Positions 17,501 to 26,170 of a stretch of DNA of 64,000 nt are shown here, piece after piece (the first letter of the stretch is position 1; each line of letters begins with the position of its first letter). The position numbers and the translations under genes are program-made. A model generated the notes under the pieces. The model was given only the letters and a program-made list of their open reading frames with translations, was not told the DNA's origin and ran no database searches. The DNA comes from Endomicrobium sp. (GTDB taxonomy: Bacteria; Elusimicrobiota; Endomicrobiia; Endomicrobiales; Endomicrobiaceae). Location of the stretch: contig JAISHK010000009.1 in NCBI GenBank assembly GCA_031262585.1, positions 62,001-126,000 of the forward strand, given 5' to 3'.

Positions 17501-18543
17501 TGAAATCTTAAAGGATTTTGATATGGCTATAGTTTGACTGATAAAATCATTTTTCTATTTTCAAATTATTTTCATTGATGCCAACACAAATTTAAATTTA
17601 TTATATTGTTCTAGTAAAGATAATTTATTAAAAAACTTTGATAATTCTGTACTTTTTCAAATACAACTAATATTCATTTTTTTACATTTATAATAACTTT
17701 GATGCATTAAAATCATTATCATGACCTACTTTATAACAACTGACTTTCTCATTCAGAAAAATCTGTAACTTTACCATCAACCCTTAGATAAACAATAAAG
17801 ATCTAATAATAATACTTTCTAACATTACTAGTTTTTATCGTTTTTAAAGAAAACACGTTATGAAACTGCAGTTAAATTTGTTATTACAAAATTTTGAACA
17901 AATTTTTCAAGATAATCATTTATTCGTAACAGTTTCAACCATTGAATTAAAATTTAATTTATCATTCTTATAATAGACTCAGCAATTATTTCCATCTAAC
18001 AGACTTTCACAAACCGTTTGTACATGCTCACCAACCAATACTCTTAATTCTATTTATAAAACCATTTAACATCTCTTCAGAACGAGAAAACTTATGCAAG
18101 GAAAGTTCTTTTTAGGAATAGTTTCATAAGCCGAATTCGTATCACATAATAAAGAAAAATCAGATGATAAAAATATGCCGAGTTTTATTTACCCCTTTTG
18201 AAACTATTCCTCTAGTAGCTTCTTTTTTAATCTCTCTATAAAACCTTGCTATTCCATACAAACAAAATTATAAATCATCTGTTTTACCTTGTAAGTTTCT
18301 AAATTCCAATAGCAAAATTAATTAAATTCTTTCTTATTTCCTATTCTTTAGTTTGTCACAGCTTATTTAAAAGTTGAATATAATGCTTATAAAAAAAATC
18401 ATCATATCAGAATTGCCATAAAAAACCCAATAAGAAAATCTACTCATAAACATTATAATATAATTGAAAAAGAATTGATAATTTAATAGTATATATAAAA
18501 TGGTGATAAATAATAAAAAACAGCAATAAACACAAAATTTAAT
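17501..18543. other. Gene-free decayed region before the PAP2 gene
   Basis: About 1 kb without an intact gene. Minus-strand pieces such as RFYREIKKEATRGIVSKGVN and IFLSSDFSLLCDTNSAYETI (near 18150-18260) look like broken coding sequence, but I could not assign a family. No ribosome-binding site or promoter is convincing. Confidence 0.45.
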
Positions 18544-19482
18544 ATGAAAATTAAAATAATAAATTATAAATTTCAACTTTGGATTTCTAATATTCTTTCA
18601 AAAGCATTAAAATTTCTTACAAAAATAAAAATTGTACTTATAGCATTTACAATCGTTGTAATTTCTTTACAAATAATACATAAAATAACTCCTAAAAAAA
18701 TTTTACCTCAAAAACAGATACAAAAAACTCGTAATATTATCGAATCTCAAAAAATAAACTTAACAAATAAACTTAACGAGTTAAATAAACTAGACAAAAA
18801 AATCCAATTCTACACAAATACTGAAAAGTACGATGGATTTCACTTTTTTGTATCGCAGAATTTGCAAAAATATAATAGGTCAAACATTCCAAATATTCTC
18901 GTGAGAAAAAACAATTTATTTCAAAATCTCATAAATTTTGAACACTCTATTTTTAAATTTATCAATTTAAAGCTGAATTGTAAATTTCTAAATTTTTGTA
19001 TGCGCCCAATATCTTATTGCGACTCTATTAATTTTAATATCAGTTTTTTTACAATATTAACAATATCTCTAGTAATACTGTGGAAAAATAAAAAAGATAC
19101 CTTTTTAATAAATCTTGTTCTTTTAGCAAGCATTATAATATTTGTAGGTATAATAACATACTTTCTAAAACAGTACTTTAAAAGACTTCGTCCTATGACT
19201 CTGTTTGGTGATGAAAATGTTAATCACTTATTTGAAAAAAATCATTTCCATTCATTCCCATCTGGACACACCGCAAGTTCCGTTGCCATTTGCGTTTTTA
19301 TGTTTATGAATGTAAAAAAATACTGGTACTGGTATGTAATATTTGCTATATTATCGGGTTTTTACAGAATTTATACAGGCAATCATTTTCCTTGTGATGT
19401 CTTAGCAGGCATATTAATAGGATTTTTTTCTTCTTATATAGTTATAACTATATTCCGAAAATTTAAAGTACAAATAAAATAA
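18544..19482 (+). CDS. PAP2-family membrane phosphatase
   Basis: A 312-residue integral membrane protein. The three PAP2 motifs are intact: KxxxxxxRP at 209-217 (KQYFKRLRP), PSGH at 239-242, and RxxxxxHxxxD at 275-285 (RIYTGNHFPCD). Several transmembrane helices flank them. The first 100 residues are a membrane anchor plus a Lys-rich segment with coiled-coil character. Likely substrates are lipid phosphates such as undecaprenyl pyrophosphate or phosphatidate. It is one of the few plus-strand genes here. It ends directly against the convergent btuD (19482/19483), and no clear Shine-Dalgarno is visible. Confidence 0.82.
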   Translation: MKIKIINYKFQLWISNILSKALKFLTKIKIVLIAFTIVVISLQIIHKITPKKILPQKQIQKTRNIIESQKINLTNKLNELNKLDKKIQFYTNTEKYDGFHFFVSQNLQKYNRSNIPNILVRKNNLFQNLINFEHSIFKFINLKLNCKFLNFCMRPISYCDSINFNISFFTILTISLVILWKNKKDTFLINLVLLASIIIFVGIITYFLKQYFKRLRPMTLFGDENVNHLFEKNHFHSFPSGHTASSVAICVFMFMNVKKYWYWYVIFAILSGFYRIYTGNHFPCDVLAGILIGFFSSYIVITIFRKFKVQIK

Positions 19483-20274
19483 CTAAACTTTAATACATTC
19501 ATCGGATATTGGAATAATATAAGGTTTATTAGAAATTGGATTTGTTTTAACAGCAACTATGGTATTATAAATTTGTCCAATATCTCGATAATTTAAAACT
19601 TTATCAGGTGTCCCGTAACTATATATTTTACCATTGTCCATCAAAGCAAGCTTATTACAAAATTCACTAGCAGCGTTTAAATCATGTAAAGTTAAAATTA
19701 TAGTTTTATTATATCGCTCATTTAATTTTTTTAAAATTCTTAAAACATTATTTTGACTGCCAATGTCTAAATGTAATGTAAGTTCGTCAAAAACAATAAT
19801 TTCAGTTTCTTGAGCTAAAGCTTGAGCTATTAAAACTTTTTGTTTTTCTCCTCCTGAAAGCGAATCAATTTTTTTTTTTGCAAAACTTGTTATATCTAAA
19901 AAATCCATAACTTTTTTTACAACAATATAATCATTTCTTGATGGCATTTTAAAGATATTCATATATGGATATCTTCCAAACATTATAAATTCCAATGCAT
20001 TAAAAGGCAACATCACATCAACATCTTGTGGTAGAAAAGATATAATTTTTGCAATTTTTTTTTGTGAAAAAAAAATCACATTATTATTATTTATACATAC
20101 TGTTCCACAAGAAGGTTTTATTAAGTTGCATAAAACTTTTAACAATGTACTTTTTCCCGCACCATTTTTTCCAATTATACCCAAAAAATCTTTGCGCTCT
20201 ATATTTAAAAAAATATTTTTCAGTATCTGTTCATTCTTAAAATAACCTGCAGAAACATTTTTTATATTTATCAT
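19483..20274 (-). CDS. btuD: Vitamin B12/iron-type ABC importer, ATP-binding subunit (BtuD/FecE-like)
   Basis: A 263-residue ABC ATPase. Walker A GKNGAGKST (35-43), Q-loop LPQDVD (81-86), signature LSGGEKQK (139-146), Walker B and D-loop VFDELTLHLD (161-170), and H-loop TLHDLNAA are present. The usual DEPTSHLD reads DELTLHLD, so the Pro after the catalytic Glu is Leu. It energises the permease encoded immediately upstream, with a 4-base overlap. The B12 assignment comes from the neighbouring adenosyltransferase gene; siderophore or haem transport cannot be excluded by sequence alone. Confidence 0.85.
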   Translation of the reverse strand: MINIKNVSAGYFKNEQILKNIFLNIERKDFLGIIGKNGAGKSTLLKVLCNLIKPSCGTVCINNNNVIFFSQKKIAKIISFLPQDVDVMLPFNALEFIMFGRYPYMNIFKMPSRNDYIVVKKVMDFLDITSFAKKKIDSLSGGEKQKVLIAQALAQETEIIVFDELTLHLDIGSQNNVLRILKKLNERYNKTIILTLHDLNAASEFCNKLALMDNGKIYSYGTPDKVLNYRDIGQIYNTIVAVKTNPISNKPYIIPISDECIKV

Positions 20275-21278
20275 AATGCATTTTCCCTAGATTTAAACAA
20301 CAAAATGCTAAAAAAAACACCGCCTATTATATTTGTAAGTACTCCAACTGGTATTAATATAGAATTAAACAAAACTCTGCTTAAAATATCGCAAAACAAT
20401 AAAAAAATTGCTCCAAACAAACCAGACATCGGTACTAAAATAATATTGTTAGCTCCTAAAATTTTCCTCATTATATGAGGAACCATTAAACCTACAAAAC
20501 CTATAACTCCACCAACAGAAACCGTAACACTGGTAATAAAAGATGCTAAAATAAACAGAAATTTTACATTTCTTTCGACATCTACTCCAATAGTTTTTGC
20601 TTTTTCTATCCCCAACGACATTACATTAATAATATTGCCTGATAAAGATAAAAACACTATTCCAACCAATACAACAATCACAGCAAATGATAATACCTTT
20701 TCATTAAACATATTAAAATTTCCTACCAACCAAACAAAAGAAGCTTGAATATTTTTTGATGGTGACAACGCAAACATCAACATAATTAATGATGAAAAAA
20801 TATAACTTACAACAACACCAGATAAAATCATTGAATTTGAATTAAATTTTTTATAAATACTAATTATATACACAATTAATACCGAAATCATAGCACCCAA
20901 AAAAGCAAAAACAGGAATAAAAAAACTTGTTAAAGAAGCAAATCCAAATACAAAAGCAATAACCACACCTAGAGCGGCCCCGCTAGAAATACCTAAAGTA
21001 AAAGGATCAGCTAATGGATTCTTTAATATCGCTTGAAAAACACAACCACTAACAGCAAGGGCCGCTCCTGTAATGCAAGCCATAATTGTTCTAGGTAAAC
21101 GCACCTGTAATATTATAAAAACCATATTTGCATCTATATTTTTAAATATATCATATATTCCACTTGATCCACATATTAAAGAAAATAAAAACACAACAAA
21201 AAACATAATTATTGATAAATAAATAAACAAAAGTTTTTTATTCACTCTCAAAAACGTCTCCATATATAATTTTGGCAA
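20271..21278 (-). CDS. btuC: Vitamin B12-type ABC importer permease (BtuC/FecCD family)
   Basis: A 335-residue polytopic protein of the FecCD family with about ten membrane helices. Conserved family stretches are VRLPRTIMACITGAALAVSG, LADPFTLGISSGAALGVV and VGGVIGFVGLMVPHIMR, the latter forming the ATPase-coupling region. The likely start is TTG at 21278, preceded by AGAGGAG with 9-nt spacing. ATG at 21263 is the alternative. It overlaps the end of btuF. Confidence 0.88.
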   Translation of the reverse strand: MPKLYMETFLRVNKKLLFIYLSIIMFFVVFLFSLICGSSGIYDIFKNIDANMVFIILQVRLPRTIMACITGAALAVSGCVFQAILKNPLADPFTLGISSGAALGVVIAFVFGFASLTSFFIPVFAFLGAMISVLIVYIISIYKKFNSNSMILSGVVVSYIFSSLIMLMFALSPSKNIQASFVWLVGNFNMFNEKVLSFAVIVVLVGIVFLSLSGNIINVMSLGIEKAKTIGVDVERNVKFLFILASFITSVTVSVGGVIGFVGLMVPHIMRKILGANNIILVPMSGLFGAIFLLFCDILSRVLFNSILIPVGVLTNIIGGVFFSILLFKSRENAL

Positions 21279-22107
21279 TAACTATTACTCCTCTAGAAAA
21301 AGTTAAAGGTGTAGGAATAATTATATTTTCTGTTTTAATTACAAAAATTTTTGATTTTTTTACAGCATTTATCATTTTATATTTAAACCAATACTTTATA
21401 TCTTCTTTACTATTATTCCAAACATTTAAAAGTATTATAACGTCAGGATTACGTTTAATAACATTTTCAATATCAACTGAAAAATATCTTTGGTTAACAT
21501 TTTCATACAAATTTACTGTTTTAGTGTAATGATTATAACCATTTAAAAAATTTTTATTACCGGCAGTATATAATGGATTTGAATCTATTATCCAAAATAA
21601 TTTTAATTTATTAAAAATTTTCAATCCATCATAAATCTGTTCAAGTATAAGTTTTGAAAAATTTATTATTTCTTCAGCTTCCTTCACTTTATTGAGTTTT
21701 TTTGAAAGAGCATAATAATTCTCACATATATCATCAAAACTGTTAGCAGCTTCCATAACATATACATTAAGGCCTAATCGCTTAAGCTTTTCAACAACTA
21801 ATTTATTATTTCCATCTTTAGTAGCGATAATCAAATCAGGATAAAGTGAAACTATTTTTTCTATATCAGGCTCTAACATAGTGCCTATAATTTCCTTTTT
21901 TATTTTCCCTTTAGGACAATAAAGCGTTATTCCTTTTACAAATTCTTCTTCACCCAATTCATAAAGACTTTTTGTTACTGAAGGTGCTAATGAAACAATA
22001 CATCTGTATTCTTTAGCATTTATATTGTTTGCAAATAAAAACAAATTTACAATAATATAACAGATAACTTTCAATATAAAATATAATTTGCAATTATACA
22101 TAAGCAT
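21238..22107 (-). CDS. btuF: Periplasmic B12-binding protein (BtuF-like)
   Basis: A 289-residue secreted substrate-binding protein. It has an N-terminal signal peptide (hydrophobic core about 10-27, cleavage near NINAKE), then the class III fold with IVSLAPSVTKSLYELG (about 37-52), IGTMLEPDIEKIVSLYPDLI and RNPDVIILLNVW. Such proteins deliver corrinoids or siderophores to BtuC-type permeases. It lies between the adenosyltransferase and permease genes, which supports corrinoid specificity. Confidence 0.85.
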   Translation of the reverse strand: MLMYNCKLYFILKVICYIIVNLFLFANNINAKEYRCIVSLAPSVTKSLYELGEEEFVKGITLYCPKGKIKKEIIGTMLEPDIEKIVSLYPDLIIATKDGNNKLVVEKLKRLGLNVYVMEAANSFDDICENYYALSKKLNKVKEAEEIINFSKLILEQIYDGLKIFNKLKLFWIIDSNPLYTAGNKNFLNGYNHYTKTVNLYENVNQRYFSVDIENVIKRNPDVIILLNVWNNSKEDIKYWFKYKMINAVKKSKIFVIKTENIIIPTPLTFSRGVIVIAKIIYGDVFESE

Positions 22108-22112
22108 ATTTA

Positions 22113-22628
22113 TTAATATTCTATACCTTTTTGAAACTTTATCCCGTTATTATATGGATGTTTTATTTCTTTCATTTCTGTAACCAAATCAGCAATATTA
22201 ATTAATTTTTTTGGGGCATTTCTACCTGTTACAATTATATCTGATTTTTCACGCAAATTTCTGATAACGGAAAGAAATTCATTTTCATTTATAAATTTAT
22301 CTCTTAATGCAATATTAAATTCCTCTAAAACAATTAATTTATACTTTTTTTTAGAAATTGCGATATTTCGCAATTTTTCCATAGATAAAACACATTGTTT
22401 TTTAACTTCATCAATACTTATATTTTTAGCACAATATGGATGCTGGTTTGCAAATGAAAAAAAATTAAAATTATCTAACCTAGTTAAAATTTTTTGTTCA
22501 CCATAAAAACTTTCACCCTTAAATAATTGTATAAGACAAACACTAAACCCATGTCCCAAACAGCGAATTATTTGACCTATAGCTGCAGTAGTTTTTCCTT
22601 TTCCATTACCAGTATTTACAATTATCAT
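22113..22628 (-). CDS. btuR: Cob(I)yrinic acid a,c-diamide / corrinoid adenosyltransferase (CobA/BtuR type)
   Basis: A 171-residue P-loop enzyme. The P-loop NTGNGKGKTTAAIGQ is at residues 5-19. RCLGHGFSVCLIQLFKG, LIVLEEFNIAL and DIIVTGRNAPKKLINIADLV follow the BtuR/CobO pattern closely. It transfers adenosyl from ATP to cobalt(I) corrinoids, making adenosylcobalamin. It is first in the B12 uptake operon. GAGG lies upstream of the ATG. The class II ribonucleotide reductase at 31265-33565 is a plausible consumer. I see no cobalamin riboswitch upstream. Confidence 0.92.
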   Translation of the reverse strand: MIIVNTGNGKGKTTAAIGQIIRCLGHGFSVCLIQLFKGESFYGEQKILTRLDNFNFFSFANQHPYCAKNISIDEVKKQCVLSMEKLRNIAISKKKYKLIVLEEFNIALRDKFINENEFLSVIRNLREKSDIIVTGRNAPKKLINIADLVTEMKEIKHPYNNGIKFQKGIEY

Positions 22629-22740
22629 ATAAACAAAACCTCAAAACCATATAAAGGAACAAAATTTTTTACTAAAATTAAGACAAGATTGGAAAGTTGA
22701 AAATTACATTAATCCATTTATCATATTAACACATTAACAC

Positions 22741-22772
22741 AAACGATTTTTTTAACTTTAAAAAAATCGTTT
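22741..22772. repeat. Long AT-rich perfect inverted repeat upstream of the B12 operon
   Basis: Arms AAACGATTTTTTT (22741-22753) and AAAAAAATCGTTT (22760-22772) are exact complements around AACTTT, and the central AA/TT can extend the stem. It lies about 110 bases upstream of btuR. It could be a weak terminator on the plus strand (TTTT follows) or an operator. The function is unknown. Confidence 0.6.
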
Positions 22773-23773
22773 TAGATTTGTAACAATTATTTTATATTAT
22801 TTTGTCTCTCTAAATGCTCCATCAGTGTAAAATAATATTTTGACAATTTCTTATTATTTTCAATATTCTAATTTTGACTAAATAAAACACTATAATAATC
22901 ACTGGACTAGCATTTTCTATTCTATATCAATTTGAATTTTGCCATTACAGTGCTTAGCTATTATAACAGATGCAACATTGCATTTTAAAACAATTTTTGC
23001 TCTTCATTTTGATTAGTATTAACATCTGTTTTAAAACACAAAAACGTTTTACGAGTATTTTTGTTAAAACTTTTAAATTTTTTCTTGATATTATATAAAA
23101 TAACCCAATATTTCATAACCAAGAAGATTATCAAAACTCCACTAACAAATCTTTTTCTAAATTATTTCTATATCCATACTATCAATCCTTTCTTAACTAT
23201 ATTTATCTTGTCCTATTACAATTTTCACTCTAATTTGTTTATAACGTTTTCTTTTTCATATGCATATTTTTTTATTTCTTTCATTCGTCTTAACAATTTT
23301 CCTAAAACCTTCTCCTCTATTTTTTACAAACACTTTACTAAAAACCTATTGACTCCTCGTGTTTTTTCTTTATGACATTTTACTCCATGCCAATTTAAAT
23401 ATTACATTAAGTTTAAACTGTTTTTTTATATTTATTGCAAATCACCTATATTCGGATTTTAAATTCTTTAATTATCGTATAGGCTTAAAAACATCTGTAA
23501 ATAAATGAATAATTAATTCATAAATTTTTGCTGATTCAATACTCTCTTCTACATCATCAGTAAAAATATTTCATACATACTAGCCCCCAAAAAGTAAATT
23601 TATATTTATTAATAACTAATGCTAATAAAGATACAATATTCCCTCTCTTATATGAATATGCAAATTTTTAAGTAAGTAAAAATTAATTCATCAAAATCTT
23701 TTATCTATGCTCAATTATTTTATCTATACATACTCTAATAAATTTTAACAAATCAAACCTATGTAAAAAATAA
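22773..23773. other. Gene-free decayed region between btuR and phoU
   Basis: A kilobase with no intact gene. A 104-codon plus-strand frame at 23061-23375 is low-complexity Phe/Leu/Ile/Thr and looks like antisense of decayed minus-strand coding. Traces on the minus strand include RMKEIKKYAYEKENVINKLE and FRKRFVSGVLIIFLVMKYW, which I could not assign. The folB-like remnant is listed separately. Confidence 0.45.
23458..23690 (-). pseudogene. folB: Possible remnant of dihydroneopterin aldolase (folB)
   Basis: A single minus-strand frame with stops reads NFYLLKNLHIHIREGILYLY, then LLININL, then TDDVEESIESAKIYELIIHL, then FTDVFKPI. The order resembles FolB: an initial I-KNLxIH strand, a hydrophobic LxINIxL strand, a TDDLxxTVxYxxIxExI segment and a following FxLIE region. 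The family's Tyr in the fourth element is Ser here. Four internal stops exclude function. The assignment is tentative. Confidence 0.38.
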
Positions 23774-24454
23774 TTATAAAACTTCATCTATATGTAAAGT
23801 CCTTGGATGACGAATATCTTTTCCATGAACCATAAAAATAATGTCTTCGCTAATATTTGTTGCGTGATCCCCAAGTCTTTCTATGCTTTTTGCAATAAAC
23901 ATTAAATCCACAGCTCTTTGAACAATGGTAATATCTACAAATTTAAGAATTAAACCCTTAATATCTTCAATAACCCTATCTCTTAAATAATCAACTTCTT
24001 TGTCTTTATCAAGCACAGACAGTGCTAAGTCTGGATCACTTGTATTAAAAGCTTTTATACAGTCCAAAATCATATTTTGAACATCTTCCACCATTTTAGG
24101 AATATCAATAAGAGGTTTAAGTTCTGGATATTTTATTAAGTCTAAAGCCATTCTGCTTATATTCAACGCTTCATCGCCCATTCTTTCTAAATCGCTGTTT
24201 ATTCTCATCGCGGAAGTTATAAATCTTAAATCTGCCCCAACAGGCTGATTTAAAGCTATCAACTTTAAACATTTGTCATCTATAACTATTTCCTGTATAT
24301 TCACTTCTTTCTCAAGACTACCAACTATATCAAACAGTTTTGTATCTCTCTCAACAAGTTCTTGAGTTGCAATTTTTATCATATTTTGAACAAGCCTTGC
24401 CATACCAAGAAGATTATTTTGTAAATCGCTCATTTCAACATCAAAATGCCTCAT
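23774..24454 (-). CDS. phoU: Phosphate transport regulator PhoU
   Basis: A 226-residue all-helical protein with two PhoU repeats. Each carries the metal-binding E/DxxxD pattern: INSDLERMGDEALNISRMAL in the first and IAKSIERLGDHATNISEDII in the second. PhoU restrains PstSCAB and the phosphate signal. The frame opens at 24466 with GTG, but the ATG at 24454 has GGAGGGAATA directly upstream, so I use that start. It is last in the pst operon. No phoB or phoR is seen in the window. Confidence 0.93.
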   Translation of the reverse strand: MRHFDVEMSDLQNNLLGMARLVQNMIKIATQELVERDTKLFDIVGSLEKEVNIQEIVIDDKCLKLIALNQPVGADLRFITSAMRINSDLERMGDEALNISRMALDLIKYPELKPLIDIPKMVEDVQNMILDCIKAFNTSDPDLALSVLDKDKEVDYLRDRVIEDIKGLILKFVDITIVQRAVDLMFIAKSIERLGDHATNISEDIIFMVHGKDIRHPRTLHIDEVL

Positions 24455-24662
24455 TATTCCCTCCACATTTAAAACATATTTGATATTAAATTTTTCTTAT
24501 TTTCCTCATTAAAAACAATTAGAATTATTCATAAAACATTATTTATTAAGCGCTTTACTCTTTTATTTTTAAAATGCTTTTCTATAAGTTTTCCTATTAA
24601 AAATTTCAATAATAAATTTATAAATCAAACAAAAACTTTATTTGAAGCAATAACCAACAATT

Positions 24663-25418
24663 TTATCCAAAATGACCGGTCACATAGTCACTAGTTTCTT
24701 TTTTTAAGGGATTCGTAAATATTTTTTCAGTTTTATTAAATTCTATAAGTTCCCCTAAAAACATAAATACAGTATCCTGAGAAATTCTTGCAGCCTGTTG
24801 CATATTATGAGTTACTATTACTATCGTATATTTATTTTTTAAAACCATCATCAATTCTTCGATTCTTCTTGTAGCTACAGGATCAAGAGAAGAACAAGGT
24901 TCATCAAGCAAAATAATACGAGGCACAACTGCGATAACCCTAGCTATACAAAGTCTTTGTTGTTGCTCCAACGTCAAAGACAAAGCAGATTTACGTAATT
25001 TATTTTTAATATCATCCCATAATAAAACAGCCTTTAAACTCTCTACAACAATTTTATTAATAACATCTTTATCAGATGCTATTCTATTAACTTTTAATCC
25101 AAAAGCTACATTTTCATAAATTGAAATTGGAAACGGATTTGGTCTTTGAAAAACCATACCAACATTTCTTCTTAAAAAATCCACATCAACATCATCATTA
25201 TAAATATTTTCTCCAGAAATTTTTATTTTCCCTTTAGTACAAACACCTTCTATAGTATCGTTAATTCTATTTATAGATCTCAAAAGTGTTGACTTACCAC
25301 ATCCTGAAGGACCTATCATAGCAGTAATTCTTTTATCCTCAATATTAATACTAATATTCTTTAATGCATGAAAATCAGAATAGTACAAATTAAAATTTTC
25401 TATTTCTATCTTAGACAT
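24663..25418 (-). CDS. pstB2: Phosphate importer ATPase PstB, copy 2 (degenerate signature motif)
   Basis: A 251-residue ABC ATPase with Walker A GPSGCGKST (36-44), Q-loop Gln91 in VGMVFQRPNPFP, Walker B IILLDEPCSSLDP (168-180) and switch His204 in VTHNMQQAA. The signature, normally LSGGQQQRL, reads LTLEQQQRL (148-156), so the two glycines and the serine are replaced. These residues contact the nucleotide held by the partner subunit. Copy 1 next door keeps the signature but lacks the Q-loop Gln and switch His, so the two probably act as a heterodimer. The gene follows copy 1 with a shared base at 25418. Confidence 0.9.
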   Translation of the reverse strand: MSKIEIENFNLYYSDFHALKNISINIEDKRITAMIGPSGCGKSTLLRSINRINDTIEGVCTKGKIKISGENIYNDDVDVDFLRRNVGMVFQRPNPFPISIYENVAFGLKVNRIASDKDVINKIVVESLKAVLLWDDIKNKLRKSALSLTLEQQQRLCIARVIAVVPRIILLDEPCSSLDPVATRRIEELMMVLKNKYTIVIVTHNMQQAARISQDTVFMFLGELIEFNKTEKIFTNPLKKETSDYVTGHFG

Positions 25419-26170
25419 TATCCAAACCTACCAGTTATATAATCTTCAGTTTCTTTTTTCTTGGGTGATACAAATAATTCCCCAGTTTTGTCAATTTCTA
25501 TAAGTCTACCCATAAGAAAAAACGCTGTTTTATCACTTACACGTGATGCCTGTTTAACATTATTTGTAACAAGCACTATAGTATATTTTCGTTTAAGTTC
25601 AATCATAGCTTCTTCAACTTTTGCCGTGGATATAGGATCAAGTCCTGAACAAGGCTCATCAAACAATATAACTTCAGGATTGACTGCAAGAATCCTAGCT
25701 ATACAAAGTCTCTGCTGCTGCCCTCCAGACATTTTCATTGCTGAAAAATTTAATCTATCTTTAACTTCATCCCATAAAGATGCATCTTTTAAAGTTTGTT
25801 CAACAATATCATTTTGTTCTGACTTCGTTTTAATAAGGCCAAATAACTTTGGAGCGTATACAATATTTTCATATATGCTCATGGGGAGAGGTATTGGCAT
25901 GGCAAAAAGCATACCCACTCGCCTTCTTAATTTTTCCATATTCATGTCAAATATATTATTGTCATCAAGGTAAACCACTCCATCACGATAATAAGCTATA
26001 TTTAAATCATTCATTCTATTTAATGTCCTTAAAAAGGTAGTTTTACCACTATTTGCTGGACCTATAACGCTTAGAATTTCATTTTGTACGATATTTATAC
26101 TTAATGACTTTAAAACACATTTTTTATTATAATAACAACTCAATTGTTTAACTTTAATTTTATTTACCAC
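25418..26170 (-). CDS. pstB1: Phosphate importer ATPase PstB, copy 1 (degenerate Q-loop and H-switch)
   Basis: A 250-residue PstB paralogue. Walker A GPANSGKTT (37-45), signature MSGGQQQRL (147-155) and Walker B VILFDEPCSGLDP (167-179) are intact. The Q-loop Gln is Ala90 (VGMLFAMPIPLP), and the switch His is Asn203 (VTNNVKQAS), so this subunit is unlikely to hydrolyse ATP at its own Walker site. It overlaps pstA by 7 bases. With copy 2 it would couple to PstC/PstA, one ATPase perhaps per permease. Confidence 0.9.
   Translation of the reverse strand: MVNKIKVKQLSCYYNKKCVLKSLSINIVQNEILSVIGPANSGKTTFLRTLNRMNDLNIAYYRDGVVYLDDNNIFDMNMEKLRRRVGMLFAMPIPLPMSIYENIVYAPKLFGLIKTKSEQNDIVEQTLKDASLWDEVKDRLNFSAMKMSGGQQQRLCIARILAVNPEVILFDEPCSGLDPISTAKVEEAMIELKRKYTIVLVTNNVKQASRVSDKTAFFLMGRLIEIDKTGELFVSPKKKETEDYITGRFG

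Noticed and set aside
22629-22900. Possible cobalamin riboswitch upstream of btuR
   Set aside because: I looked for the B12-box on the minus strand. Only TACACTGATGG (near 22830) is faintly similar, and the surrounding stems are absent.
23061-23375. 104-codon plus-strand open frame
   Set aside because: Low-complexity Phe/Leu/Ile/Thr composition, no Shine-Dalgarno, antisense to minus-strand coding traces.
24663-26170. pstB copy 2 as a pseudogene
   Set aside because: The reading frame is full length, Walker A, Walker B, Q-loop and switch His are intact, and copy 1 has the reciprocal losses, which fits a working heterodimer better than decay.
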